Shown one piece after another: positions 16,388 through 24,455 of a DNA stretch of 39,417 nt. The notes under the pieces are model-generated. The model searched no databases. It saw only the letters and a program-made list of their open reading frames with translations, and had not been told where the DNA came from. The stretch's first letter is position 1. Each line of letters opens with the position of its first letter. Both the position numbers and the translations under genes were made by a program. Source of the DNA: Cognatishimia activa (GTDB taxonomy: Bacteria > Pseudomonadota > Alphaproteobacteria > Rhodobacterales > Rhodobacteraceae). The stretch spans positions 183,304-222,720 of the forward strand of contig NZ_CYTO01000024.1 in the NCBI RefSeq assembly GCF_001458335.1. The letters are read 5' to 3'.

Positions 16388-17698
16388 TTATGTCACCGCC
16401 CGCAACTGTTGCCTTGGAGCCGCTGTACCAGAAGCAAGCGCTTCATACGGATCTTCGGGTGACAGCATCATGTCAACCACCTGCCGCATCAGTTGACGTC
16501 TGCCTGCACGGGAATAAAAGCCACCTGAAACCTGGCTCGTTTCCAACAAGAAACGGCGGTATTCGCGATAGGCCATCATGTCAGGTCGGATCGCTCCGGC
16601 AAAGAAGCGGCTTAGGGATTGGTTCGCGATGAATTCCGGTTGGTCATAAACCGCCTTACCAAAAATCTTGAGCGGAATGCCGCGCCACAAGACCTGCTGG
16701 CCTGCCGTCGAGTTCACTGTGACCGCCGAGCGCGCATCGTTCAGAAGTTGCGCCAATTTACCACCACGTACGAAATGCACACGGTCTTCTACACCGTAGG
16801 TCTTGGCCAGTTTTTTGATGGTGCGTCTGACGGGAATACGACCATCTTCCAATGGGTGCGCTTTGATCACCAAATGGTGGTGTTGCGGTGCCCCTTGAGC
16901 GAAGTTTTCCATAACCAATTCAAGGAATTCTGCCATGGTGTTAAACGGGGAATGTTCTGGAAAACTGGAGTCATGTTCCAGCTGCAAAAGAGCCAAATGG
17001 TAAGGGAACCCGCCATAGCGTACTCGGTATGTCGCAATGCGACGCTCTAGGGCGTGCATCGGCATGCGTAACAAGCGGCGCAGATAAAGACGGAACTCTT
17101 GGCGCACATTCAGAGCGCGATGGGGTTTGAAGTTCTTGAACCCGTGGTTTCTGAACATCACGAACCAATGGTAAAGCGCCCCGTAGAAAACGTGCTGACG
17201 CATGTCGCCCCAATGGCTGGGGGGCATGGGGGGATCAAGATCCGATCCTTCCAACGCTTTTTGCATCTGCGGGATCGTCATATTCATCAAACGAGAATTG
17301 CCGTTGGAGCCGTCTCGCTCATAGGTAATCCAGAACGGGCGCAAGTAGCCTTCTTCAAAGATGTGCACCTGAATGCCATTTGCTTTGGCAATCTTGATCG
17401 CCTGCGCATGAATCTCGCGTACATCCCCATAGAGCACCAAGTCGGTAACGGATTTCTCAGCAATCAAGGTCTCAAAGAAATCGGACCAAGCCTTCTGGTT
17501 CTCTTTGAAGGGAATGAATGTTTCTTTGTTTTTCCAGAAAAACGCGTCGCCTGCGTTAAAGCCAACGCGATAGCATGTCGCCCCTGATCGGCGCAGCATG
17601 TTTGCCAAGCCTTTGAAAAAAGGCCCGTGGGGCCCTTGTAAAAAGAGAAATACGCGGTCGTTGCCGCCTGCCTGCAACATTATCTGCCCGTGCCTCAT
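16388..17698 (-). CDS. kpsS: Capsule polysaccharide protein KpsS
   Basis: A protein of about 436 residues of the KpsS family, which adds the first beta-Kdo residue to the phosphatidylglycerol anchor of group 2 capsules. Signatures are VFLFLQGPHGPFFKGLA near the N-terminus, LVLYGDVREIHAQAI, HIFEEGYLRPFWITYERDGSN and the C-terminal VTVNSTAGQQVLWRGIPLKIFGKAVYD. The start is uncertain: ATG codons at 17698 and 17680 and a TTG at 17737 are all in frame, and none has a good Shine-Dalgarno. I used 17698. It is the first gene of the capsule block and is divergent from ribE, sharing a region of about 150 bp that contains TTAATTAA. Confidence 0.9.
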   Translation of the reverse strand: MRHGQIMLQAGGNDRVFLFLQGPHGPFFKGLANMLRRSGATCYRVGFNAGDAFFWKNKETFIPFKENQKAWSDFFETLIAEKSVTDLVLYGDVREIHAQAIKIAKANGIQVHIFEEGYLRPFWITYERDGSNGNSRLMNMTIPQMQKALEGSDLDPPMPPSHWGDMRQHVFYGALYHWFVMFRNHGFKNFKPHRALNVRQEFRLYLRRLLRMPMHALERRIATYRVRYGGFPYHLALLQLEHDSSFPEHSPFNTMAEFLELVMENFAQGAPQHHHLVIKAHPLEDGRIPVRRTIKKLAKTYGVEDRVHFVRGGKLAQLLNDARSAVTVNSTAGQQVLWRGIPLKIFGKAVYDQPEFIANQSLSRFFAGAIRPDMMAYREYRRFLLETSQVSGGFYSRAGRRQLMRQVVDMMLSPEDPYEALASGTAAPRQQLRAVT

Positions 17699-17850
17699 GT
17701 ACTTTTTTAGTAGCAACTTATCGCGTCGCCTTTTCAAAAACGTTAATTAACCTGTGGGGCAAAAGTAAGGCAGCAGGTCTATCGCTTGTCTATTTGAGGG
17801 CAGAGCGTTACCTGTGGGACACGATTTTTCACGCAAAGACGGAAACGACC

Positions 17851-18447
17851 ATGTTCACTGGGATCATCACAGATATTGGCGAAATCATCGAGCTGGAGCA
17901 ACGCGGCGACCTGCGTGCGCGGATTAAGACCTCTTATGATCCGGCCACGATTGATCTAGGCGCGTCTATCGCCTCTGATGGCTGCTGCCTGACTGTGATC
18001 CGTCTGGGCGAAGATTGGTATGATGTGGAAATTTCCGCAGAGTCCGTCGACAAGACCAATATTGACAGCTGGGTGGTTGGCAAAAAAATCAACTTAGAGC
18101 GCGCGTTGAAAGTGGGTGACGAGCTGGGTGGCCACATTGTTTCAGGTCATGTCGATGGGGTTGCGGAAATTGTCGCCATGAAAGACGAGGGCGACAGCAC
18201 CCGCATCTCTTTCAGTGCGCCGGCTGATTTGGCGAAGTTCATCGCTGAAAAGGGCTCGGTCACTTTGAATGGCACGTCCTTGACCGTGAATGAAGTGGAT
18301 GGCGCGACCTTTGGCATCAATGTGATCCCCCATACCCAGCAGGTGACCACATGGGGCGAGGTGCAGGTTGGTGACAAGGTGAACCTAGAGATCGATACGC
18401 TTGCGCGCTACGTGGCGCGGCTTGCAGAGATGACGGCCAAGCCATGA
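17851..18447 (+). CDS. ribE: Riboflavin synthase alpha chain
   Basis: A 198-residue enzyme that dismutates two 6,7-dimethyl-8-ribityllumazines to riboflavin. The N-terminus MFTGII is the classic start and fixes the ATG at 17851. The two homologous beta-barrel halves show MFTGIITDIGEI with GCCLTV, and GHIVSGHVDGVAEI with SVTLNGTSLTVNEV. GGA lies eight bases before the start. It opens the second riboflavin block and shares ATGA with the next gene, implying a coupled operon. The conventional name varies between ribE and ribC. Confidence 0.96.
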   Translation: MFTGIITDIGEIIELEQRGDLRARIKTSYDPATIDLGASIASDGCCLTVIRLGEDWYDVEISAESVDKTNIDSWVVGKKINLERALKVGDELGGHIVSGHVDGVAEIVAMKDEGDSTRISFSAPADLAKFIAEKGSVTLNGTSLTVNEVDGATFGINVIPHTQQVTTWGEVQVGDKVNLEIDTLARYVARLAEMTAKP

Positions 18448-19016
18448 CCGAAAAGGTAGTTCACGGCATCGGGCATAACAATGGTCCGACCATGGAGCCC
18501 GGTCACCGTTGGCGAACCCATCAATGGCGCTCTGCGCAACGCGCGTTGATGCGCAAAACCATTCCCCTGTCGATCGTGCGTATGCGAATGAAACGGGCTC
18601 AAGAACTTGGGATGGATTACAAAACCTATGCCAAGGTTCGTCAGGCATCTGGCCAAGACATTTTGGCGTTGATGTTCTCGTCAAATGCGCTGCGTATTAT
18701 CGGGCAGGGTGCGAAAATGCCTGAAGCGCGAGAAGCGGCTCTGCAAAAGGTGCGAAATGCCAAGAAACTGTCTTTGGTCTATCCGCCAAACACGCCAAAA
18801 TCCGTTCTCGCCGCTAACAGAACAATCGATGCCGCAGACTTCGCGCCCTTATTTCATGAAGACTGGAGTACCATGCGAAACAAAGTGGCGGGTTTGATGC
18901 AAAGCCAAAAGTTGTCAGGAAGCGCGGTACTGGTGATTGGCGACGCGCCCCTTGAGAATGAGTGGTATACGGCGGGAAAAGCGGCCGGTTACCTGCACGC
19001 ATCAGAATATTTTTAG
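18444..19016 (+). CDS. Uncharacterised protein with GIGHNNGP motif, coupled to ribE
   Basis: A 190-residue soluble protein without signal peptide or membrane span. Its start overlaps the ribE stop (ATGA), so it is almost certainly co-translated with riboflavin synthase. Residues 8-15 are GIGHNNGP, close to the GIGHN-G-P motif seen near the N-termini of various uncharacterised alphaproteobacterial proteins. Residues 22-60 are very basic (WRTHQWRSAQRALMRK, RMRMKRAQELGM), suggesting nucleic-acid or phosphate binding. A second basic stretch follows around residue 100. The C-terminal half looks alpha/beta (SAVLVIGDAP). I know no function, and the operon position is the only clue. Confidence 0.7.
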   Translation: MTEKVVHGIGHNNGPTMEPGHRWRTHQWRSAQRALMRKTIPLSIVRMRMKRAQELGMDYKTYAKVRQASGQDILALMFSSNALRIIGQGAKMPEAREAALQKVRNAKKLSLVYPPNTPKSVLAANRTIDAADFAPLFHEDWSTMRNKVAGLMQSQKLSGSAVLVIGDAPLENEWYTAGKAAGYLHASEYF

Positions 19017-19145
19017 TCGGTAGGCTGATGCTTTTTGCTGAGTGGACCTTTTGCAAAATACCGCAACGTTTCGAAAATTGATCCACTAGTCATCCTTTTG
19101 CGGATAAGCTAAGGCATCGGCAACTTACGCTTTGAAAGGCATATC

Positions 19146-20264
19146 ATGAGCTTTGAAACGCCAGGCCCGGTTGAGGCTTCTTTGCGCAACGCAATTAGCC
19201 CGATTGAAGACATCATCGAAGACGCTCGTCAGGGCAAGATGTATATCCTTGTGGACCACGAAGACCGCGAAAACGAGGGGGACTTGGTGATCCCGGCGAG
19301 CTTTGCGGATGCCGATGCTATCAACTTCATGGCCACCCATGGGCGCGGTCTGGTCTGTCTGACATTGCCAGCGGAGCGCATCGAAGAGCTGGGCCTGCCC
19401 ATGATGGCGCTGCACAATTCCTCGCGTCATGAAACGGCCTTCACCATCTCGATTGAAGCGCGGGAAGGTGTCACCACTGGTATCTCTGCTGCGGACCGGG
19501 CTTTGACCGTCGCAACGGCAATCGATCCCAATTGCACATCCGCGGATATAGCGACCCCCGGTCACGTCTTTCCACTTCGCGCCCGCCGGGGTGGCGTGCT
19601 GATGCGCGCAGGGCATACGGAAGCAGGCTGTGACGTCTCTCGCCTCGCCGGTCATTATCCGTCTTCCGTGATTTGTGAGATCATGAATGACGATGGCACC
19701 ATGGCGCGTCTTCCTGATCTGGTGGAATTTGCAAAGAAACATGATCTGAAGATCGGCACGATCTCTGATCTGATCTCCTACCGCTCTCGCAATGACAACC
19801 TGGTCGTCGAAACCTCCCGCGAAACCGTTCAGTCTGAATTTGGTGGCGACTGGGAGATGCGCATCTACACAGACCAAACCCACGGGGTTGAGCATGTGGT
19901 GATGATCAAAGGGGATGTAACGACCGACGAGCCGGTGCTGGTGCGCACACACGCGCTGCATGAGGCCAACGACCTGCTGGGTCTGGGCCGCAAACGTGCA
20001 GACGAGTTGCAAACAGCGATGGAGATTGTCGCAAAAGAGGGCCGCGGTGTTGTCTGCCTGTTCCGCTCTCCGCACAACGCGCTTTATGCTGGCGAAGATC
20101 AGGGGCCTCGGACAATCAAGCAGATTGGTTTGGGCTCGCAGATCTTATCTAAAATGGGACTGGAGAAGCTGGTCTTGCTGACCAACTCCCCAAGCACAAA
20201 ATATGTGGGCCTTGATGCCTTTGGTCTGGAAATTGTCGGCACCCGTCCGATTGAAAAGGAATAA
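19146..20264 (+). CDS. ribB: RibBX: DHBP synthase fused to degenerate GTP cyclohydrolase II domain
   Basis: A 372-residue two-domain protein. Residues 1-210 are an intact 3,4-dihydroxy-2-butanone-4-phosphate synthase, which converts ribulose 5-phosphate to the four-carbon riboflavin precursor. It has [12 protein letters not shown] (37-48), [19 protein letters not shown] and [16 protein letters not shown]. Residues 215-370 follow the GTP cyclohydrolase II fold ([39 protein letters not shown]). However, the zinc ligands Cys-x10-Cys-x-Cys are gone, replaced by a segment without Cys at about 266-282. This matches the RibBX variant described in Proteobacteria. A separate GTP cyclohydrolase should exist elsewhere in the genome. 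Confidence 0.93.
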   Translation: MSFETPGPVEASLRNAISPIEDIIEDARQGKMYILVDHEDRENEGDLVIPASFADADAINFMATHGRGLVCLTLPAERIEELGLPMMALHNSSRHETAFTISIEAREGVTTGISAADRALTVATAIDPNCTSADIATPGHVFPLRARRGGVLMRAGHTEAGCDVSRLAGHYPSSVICEIMNDDGTMARLPDLVEFAKKHDLKIGTISDLISYRSRNDNLVVETSRETVQSEFGGDWEMRIYTDQTHGVEHVVMIKGDVTTDEPVLVRTHALHEANDLLGLGRKRADELQTAMEIVAKEGRGVVCLFRSPHNALYAGEDQGPRTIKQIGLGSQILSKMGLEKLVLLTNSPSTKYVGLDAFGLEIVGTRPIEKE

Positions 20265-20267
20265 ATC

Positions 20268-20819
20268 ATGGCTGGCGCAGAACAACACTACATCATGCCC
20301 CGCGCAGAGTTCACCAAGCCGGTGAAGATCCTGATCGTTGTTTCCCCGTATTACAAAGATATCGCGGACAATATGATTTCAGGGGCCATCGCCGAAATTG
20401 AAGCAAGCGGCGGCTCCCATGAGATCGTGGAAGTGCCCGGCGCATTGGAAATCCCGACTGCTATCGGCATGGCCGAACGCCTGTCAAATTACGACGGTTA
20501 TGTCGCCTTGGGCTGTGTGATCCGGGGTGAAACCACGCACTATGACACGGTTTGCAACGACAGCTCGCGCGCGATTCAATTGCTGGGTCTGCAAGGGCTG
20601 GCGATTGGCAACGGCATCTTGACTGTTGAGAACAGAAAGCAAGCCGAAGTGCGCGCTGATCCAAAAGATCAAAATAAAGGTGGCGGAGCGGCCGCTGCGG
20701 CCTTGCATCTCGTGGCGCTTTCGCGCAAATGGGGCAGCCCGCGAGAAGGGGTTGGATTCCTTCCTTCCTCTGAAGAGTTCAAAATTGCGGGTGATAGCAA
20801 GGGTACCCCGACCGCATGA
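20268..20819 (+). CDS. ribH: 6,7-dimethyl-8-ribityllumazine synthase
   Basis: A 183-residue enzyme that condenses the RibB product with the ribitylaminopyrimidine to form lumazine, the substrate of RibE. Signatures are ILIVVSPYY, VPGALEIPTAI, ALGCVIRGETTHYD with the catalytic His, and GNGILTVEN. It starts four bases after the ribBX stop and overlaps nusB by ATGA, so the order ribBX-ribH-nusB is a tight operon. The C-terminal tail (FLPSSEEFKIAGDSKG) is slightly longer than in many homologues. Confidence 0.96.
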   Translation: MAGAEQHYIMPRAEFTKPVKILIVVSPYYKDIADNMISGAIAEIEASGGSHEIVEVPGALEIPTAIGMAERLSNYDGYVALGCVIRGETTHYDTVCNDSSRAIQLLGLQGLAIGNGILTVENRKQAEVRADPKDQNKGGGAAAAALHLVALSRKWGSPREGVGFLPSSEEFKIAGDSKGTPTA

Positions 20820-21301
20820 CGTCTGAAGCCAAAGCTGGCCTGTCCGGCAACCAGAAACGCAAGATGAAATCCGCTGCCCGCTTTTTCGCGGTGCAAGCAC
20901 TGTATCAGATGGAACATTCTGGTCAGACCTTCGATCAGGTGCGCTTGGAATTCTTGGATCACCGCTTTGGCGAAGAGTTTGATGGTTATGCGATGCTGGA
21001 AGGCGACGTGGAGCTGTTCACAATGCTTTTGCAAGAAGCCGTGAACCATCAGGCGCTGGTGGACCAGATGACAGACCGGGCTTTGGTTGCGAAATGGCCG
21101 CTGGGCCGTATCGACAGCACCTTGCGCGCCGTGTTCCGTGCTGCGGGTGCCGAGCTGACCCAAGGCGAGACACCCGCCAAAGTGGTGATTGTCGAGTTCG
21201 TGCAAGTGGCGCAGGCTTTCTTCCCGGAAGGGAAGGAAGGCAAGTTTGTGAACGCGGTGCTCGACCATATGGCCCGCGAAGCCAAACCAGAAGAGTTCTA
21301 A
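20816..21301 (+). CDS. nusB: Transcription antitermination factor NusB
   Basis: A 161-residue all-helical protein that binds boxA RNA with S10 (NusE) during rRNA antitermination. Signatures are AARFFAVQALYQMEHSG in the N-terminal helix pair and WPLGRIDSTLRAVFRAAGAEL and the final GKFVNAVLDHMAR in the C-terminal helices. Overlap of its ATG with the ribH stop indicates coupling, and a ribH-nusB pair is widespread in bacteria. An intrinsic terminator follows at once and closes the operon. Confidence 0.96.
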   Translation: MTSEAKAGLSGNQKRKMKSAARFFAVQALYQMEHSGQTFDQVRLEFLDHRFGEEFDGYAMLEGDVELFTMLLQEAVNHQALVDQMTDRALVAKWPLGRIDSTLRAVFRAAGAELTQGETPAKVVIVEFVQVAQAFFPEGKEGKFVNAVLDHMAREAKPEEF

Positions 21302-21306
21302 CGTAG

Positions 21307-21330
21307 GCCGGGCATCAGCCCGGCTTTTTT
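21307..21330 (+). terminator. Intrinsic terminator after nusB
   Basis: GCCGGGC (21307-21313) and GCCCGGC (21318-21324) form a 7-bp stem with an ATCA loop, followed by six T. The arms match the hairpins at 23199, 35561 and 35604. Confidence 0.93.
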
Positions 21331-21365
21331 GTCTCCTATTTCAAGACTGGCAATGAGGGCATGAC

Positions 21366-22013
21366 ATGACCGAAAAGCGCGTTCTCTGTTTCGGGGATTC
21401 CAATACGTGGGGATTTGACCCTGCCACGGGCGGGCGGTTTCCAAAGGAGGTGCGCTGGGTGGGTCGGTTGTCTGGGCTGCTGGGTGCAGATTTTGACGTC
21501 ATCTCCGAAGGTTTGAATGGCCGCTGCGCCACTGGCCCCGATCCTGTGATGCGCCTAAATAGCGCTTATGATGATCTGGTGGTTGCCCTGCGCACGCATA
21601 TGCCGATCGAGCATGTGGTCATGATGCTTGGCACCAATGATTTCAAACGCCGCTTTGCATTGTCCGAACGCGACATTATCACTGGCCTTGGGCATTTGGT
21701 GGATCTGATCCTAAAATCAGATGAGCTGGTAGGTCGTGGCGCAAACCGCCTAATCTTGGTCGCACCCTTGGCAATCAATCTGGACGGTGCGCTTGATCCT
21801 GCGCAGGCAGAGCACCGGGCTTTAGATTTCAAGGACGCAGTCGATGTGTCAAAGCGCCTTCCTGCGCAAATCAAACACCTTGCACAGGAACGAGGGTGTA
21901 CATTTGTTGACCCCAATGAAACGCTTAAGTCGAGCGAGCTAGACGCGATTCACTGGGATGCTGAAACCCATGCGGATTTTGCGGAGATGTTGGCTCAGCG
22001 TTTGGTCCCGTAG
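21366..22013 (+). CDS. SGNH/GDSL-family hydrolase
   Basis: A 215-residue esterase-like enzyme of the SGNH fold. Block I is CFGDSNTWG with the nucleophile Ser12. The oxyanion Gly is in SEGLNGRCA, Asn in LGTND, and the C-terminal Asp-x-x-His is in DAIHW. There is no signal peptide, so it should be cytoplasmic. The N-terminal FGDSNTWGFDPATGGRFP resembles arylesterase-like members acting on acyl or acetyl esters. The substrate is unknown. GAGGG lies before the ATG. It follows the nusB terminator and is probably monocistronic. Confidence 0.87.
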   Translation: MTEKRVLCFGDSNTWGFDPATGGRFPKEVRWVGRLSGLLGADFDVISEGLNGRCATGPDPVMRLNSAYDDLVVALRTHMPIEHVVMMLGTNDFKRRFALSERDIITGLGHLVDLILKSDELVGRGANRLILVAPLAINLDGALDPAQAEHRALDFKDAVDVSKRLPAQIKHLAQERGCTFVDPNETLKSSELDAIHWDAETHADFAEMLAQRLVP

Positions 22014-22037
22014 GCGGAGCTTTGGCCTCAAGTTCCT

Positions 22038-23090
22038 TCAGGGTTTGCGGCGCTCCATGACAACCACTTCCGAGACATAGCTGCCGGAAAGGTTCTCTGC
22101 GCCATAGACGAAGGAGTCTTTGGCGATCGTCTCGAATTGATCAAATTCCTGCTGAATGAATTCAGATTTCACTTGGCGCATGACGCCAACTTCGCCCTCT
22201 TTGGTCGCAAGCTTTTTTCCCACCGCAGAGTTCCGGGTCAGGACATGCTTGGCGACGATGGGCTGTACTATTTTGATGTAATTGCTGACGACTTCCGGCT
22301 CCATTTCTTGAAACGACATAAAATTCGCAAAGAGGTCCATTTGGCCCGTTACCTTTGGGAGCTGCCAGGGGCATAGGACAACCGCTCTGTACTTTTTGCG
22401 CAACTCATCAAGGTCGATCTCGTCCATGTCACGAGACTGGGTGTAGCCAAGAACATTGTCAGCCCCGAAAACCTCGCGAAGGTAGTAAGTGGAAATCGCT
22501 GCTAATGGAGGAATGTCTACATTCACATAAAAACCATCGGTCACCGCTTTCAGAAGAATTTCTCCTAAAGTGCCGTAACCCCCGCCGATCTCCAGGACAC
22601 TTATCAGATCGCTGCTATCCACCTCGCGTTTGTAGAGATTGAGCGCCCGCATGTAGTTCAGCATCGAGCGACTGTAAGATCGATCGCCAAATTCAAACCG
22701 CTCGCCGCCGCCAGCGGAATTTTCAGACACGCTGTCCAAATCCAAACCGCCCTTGACCGAACTTGCGCGGAAAATGCGGTAATCATCCAGCGCACGATCT
22801 TCGCGCGTCAGGCGACGCATGAATTTTTGTTTTTTTCTTTCACTCATGAGTCGCGCCAGAGGCAGAACAAATTTGCCGCGTTTGCGCAGTGTATTGGAGG
22901 CGTAGACCGGAACGTAGAAAAAAGCCGCAGAAGGGTGCGACCGAAAGCTCTCGATCCCTAGCGCCTCAATGTCTTTAAGAATGGAAGGAAATCCCGATGA
23001 CCAGAAGTTCGTCGGTTTATAGAGTGGATCGGCGGTTTCCATGTCTGACAGCATCAAAGATAGGTCAGATTGAAATTGGGTCTTTGGCAT
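22038..23090 (-). CDS. Putative sugar O-methyltransferase
   Basis: A 350-residue SAM-dependent methyltransferase. The SAM-binding motif I is VLEIGGGYGTLGE at about residues 165-177, followed by FYVNVDIPPLAAISTYYL and a later FANFMSFQEMEPEVVSNYI, typical of the putative sugar O-methyltransferase family. Members usually sit in O-antigen, capsule or nodulation gene clusters and cap or decorate glycans. Here the gene is alone, between an SGNH hydrolase and a small lipoprotein. About 100 N-terminal residues precede the methyltransferase fold and include Phe/Tyr-rich segments. The acceptor is unknown. The nearby kps genes make a capsule role possible but unproven. Confidence 0.8.
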   Translation of the reverse strand: MPKTQFQSDLSLMLSDMETADPLYKPTNFWSSGFPSILKDIEALGIESFRSHPSAAFFYVPVYASNTLRKRGKFVLPLARLMSERKKQKFMRRLTREDRALDDYRIFRASSVKGGLDLDSVSENSAGGGERFEFGDRSYSRSMLNYMRALNLYKREVDSSDLISVLEIGGGYGTLGEILLKAVTDGFYVNVDIPPLAAISTYYLREVFGADNVLGYTQSRDMDEIDLDELRKKYRAVVLCPWQLPKVTGQMDLFANFMSFQEMEPEVVSNYIKIVQPIVAKHVLTRNSAVGKKLATKEGEVGVMRQVKSEFIQQEFDQFETIAKDSFVYGAENLSGSYVSEVVVMERRKP

Positions 23091-23198
23091 TGGCAGATCA
23101 CATTCGCGAATAATTAGGGGTGCGTTGTCTCATTTGGTCTAACGCCGCATTGCGTGAACGCATACAAAAATTTTGGAATTGGCAGGATTGAAATGTTT

Positions 23199-23219
23199 GC
23201 CGGGCCGAAGCCCGGTTTT
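23199..23219 (+). repeat. Palindromic hairpin of the GCCGGGC-N4-GCCCGG type
   Basis: CCGGGC (23200-23205) and GCCCGG (23210-23215) pair around CGAA, followed by TTTTC on the plus strand. Both flanking genes are on the minus strand, where no T-tract follows. It therefore does not simply terminate a known transcript. The arms match the hairpins after nusB and before topA's 3' end. Confidence 0.6.
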
Positions 23220-23223
23220 CAAT

Positions 23224-23559
23224 TTATGACTGAACACTCAGAATGACCCAGTGCTTTGCATTGCCGACAACGCGCGCGCCTTCGCGTTTGCGATCTGCGA
23301 TAGCGCCTTTTTCATGTTTTGGGCAGGCAATGAGGTCGGCGTCGTCAATGCGCAAAACTGCAGTGTTTTTGCTCTCACCCAGAAGCTCGCAGACGTCACC
23401 GGCATTTGGATAAGGGCGGACGGGTCTAAGGCCCGAAAGGTTGGCTTCGGTGTAATAAAATGTTGTTGGCTCGTCAGCCTTAACGGCTGGTTCAATCGGT
23501 TGACAGGCTTGCAAAAGAAGTAGCGCAATGCTGGTTGCAAAAATAGATTTATAGATCAT
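23224..23559 (-). CDS. Small hypothetical lipoprotein
   Basis: A 111-residue protein with a lipoprotein signal peptide ending at the lipobox LLQAC (Cys19). The mature part holds two further Cys (in GDVCELLG and LIACPKHE), likely a disulfide, and ends in a beta-rich HWVILSVQS. I do not recognise a characterised family. It would be anchored in the envelope. It is 47 bp before the start of the minus-strand DNA that follows nadC, and cotranscription with nad genes is possible because no terminator is visible between them. Confidence 0.7.
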   Translation of the reverse strand: MIYKSIFATSIALLLLQACQPIEPAVKADEPTTFYYTEANLSGLRPVRPYPNAGDVCELLGESKNTAVLRIDDADLIACPKHEKGAIADRKREGARVVGNAKHWVILSVQS

Positions 23560-23606
23560 CGGTCACTCGTTAAATGTTAGATGTGACAACACCTTAGAGG
23601 TTGATC

Positions 23607-24455
23607 TTAAAAATCCAATCCCAAATCCACGGTCCGAGCCGAATGGGTCAACGCGCCGGACGAAATGTAATCCACGCCAGTCGCCGAAATAGATGCGATC
23701 CTGTCAAGTTTTACATTGCCACTGGCCTCAGTCTTGATGCGGCCATCAACCATGCCCACCGCTTCGCGCAGCATGTCGTTGTCCATATTGTCCAAGAGCA
23801 CAACGGACGCACCACCGGTGTCTAGCACCTCGGATAGCTGTTCCAGCGTGTCCACTTCGATCTCCACCGCCATCATATGGCTGGCATGGGCTTTGGTCGC
23901 TTCCAGAACCTGACGCACACCACCTGCGGCAGCAATGTGGTTGTCCTTGATCAGGATCGCATCAGACAGCGAGTAGCGGTGGTTGTGGCCTCCGCCATGC
24001 AGCACCGCGAGCTTTTCCACCAGACGCATATTCGGTGTGGTCTTGCGGGTGCAGGTGACCCGCGCCTTGGTGCCCTTGGTTTCGGCCACAAAGCTGGCTG
24101 TCATGGTCGCGATGCCAGTCAGGCGGCCTGCATAGTTCAACGCGACCCGTTCGCCAGAGAGGATGGAGGCGGCTTTGCCACTGATTTCCATCAACGTGTC
24201 ACCCTTTTTGCAAGGCTGCCCGTCTGCGATCAGAGTTTTCACTTTCAGCTCTGGGTCGACCAAGCGAAAGGCCAGCGCGGCCACCTGCATTCCAGACACC
24301 ACCGCATCCTCGCGTGCGTTGATACGGGCGGCATAGGTGGTTTCTGCGGGGATAACAGCGCGAGTGGTTACATCGCCATAGCTGCCAAGATCTTCCATCA
24401 GGGCGTTGCGCACCATGGGTTCAAGGATCAGATCAGGGACGGTTGCAAAGCTCAT
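23607..24455 (-). CDS. nadC: Nicotinate-nucleotide pyrophosphorylase (QPRTase)
   Basis: A 282-residue enzyme converting quinolinate and PRPP to nicotinate mononucleotide, the third step of de novo NAD synthesis. Motifs are EDLGSYGDVTT at the N-terminus, ERVALNYAGRLTGIAT, TRKTTPNMRLVEKLAVLHGGGHNHRYSLSDAILIKDNHI with substrate-binding Arg, Lys and His residues, EIEVDTLEQ and the closing SSGALTHSA. Its ATG overlaps the nadB stop (ATGA), so it is the last gene of the nadABC operon. Confidence 0.97.
   Translation of the reverse strand: MSFATVPDLILEPMVRNALMEDLGSYGDVTTRAVIPAETTYAARINAREDAVVSGMQVAALAFRLVDPELKVKTLIADGQPCKKGDTLMEISGKAASILSGERVALNYAGRLTGIATMTASFVAETKGTKARVTCTRKTTPNMRLVEKLAVLHGGGHNHRYSLSDAILIKDNHIAAAGGVRQVLEATKAHASHMMAVEIEVDTLEQLSEVLDTGGASVVLLDNMDNDMLREAVGMVDGRIKTEASGNVKLDRIASISATGVDYISSGALTHSARTVDLGLDF

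Noticed and set aside
17738-19145. FMN riboswitch upstream of ribE or ribBX
   Set aside because: I looked for the conserved RFN helices before ribD, ribE and ribBX and saw none; the gaps are short and lack the conserved GC-rich blocks.
19125-20075. 316-residue open frame antisense to ribBX
   Set aside because: Same reasons: full overlap with a conserved gene and shadow-like composition.
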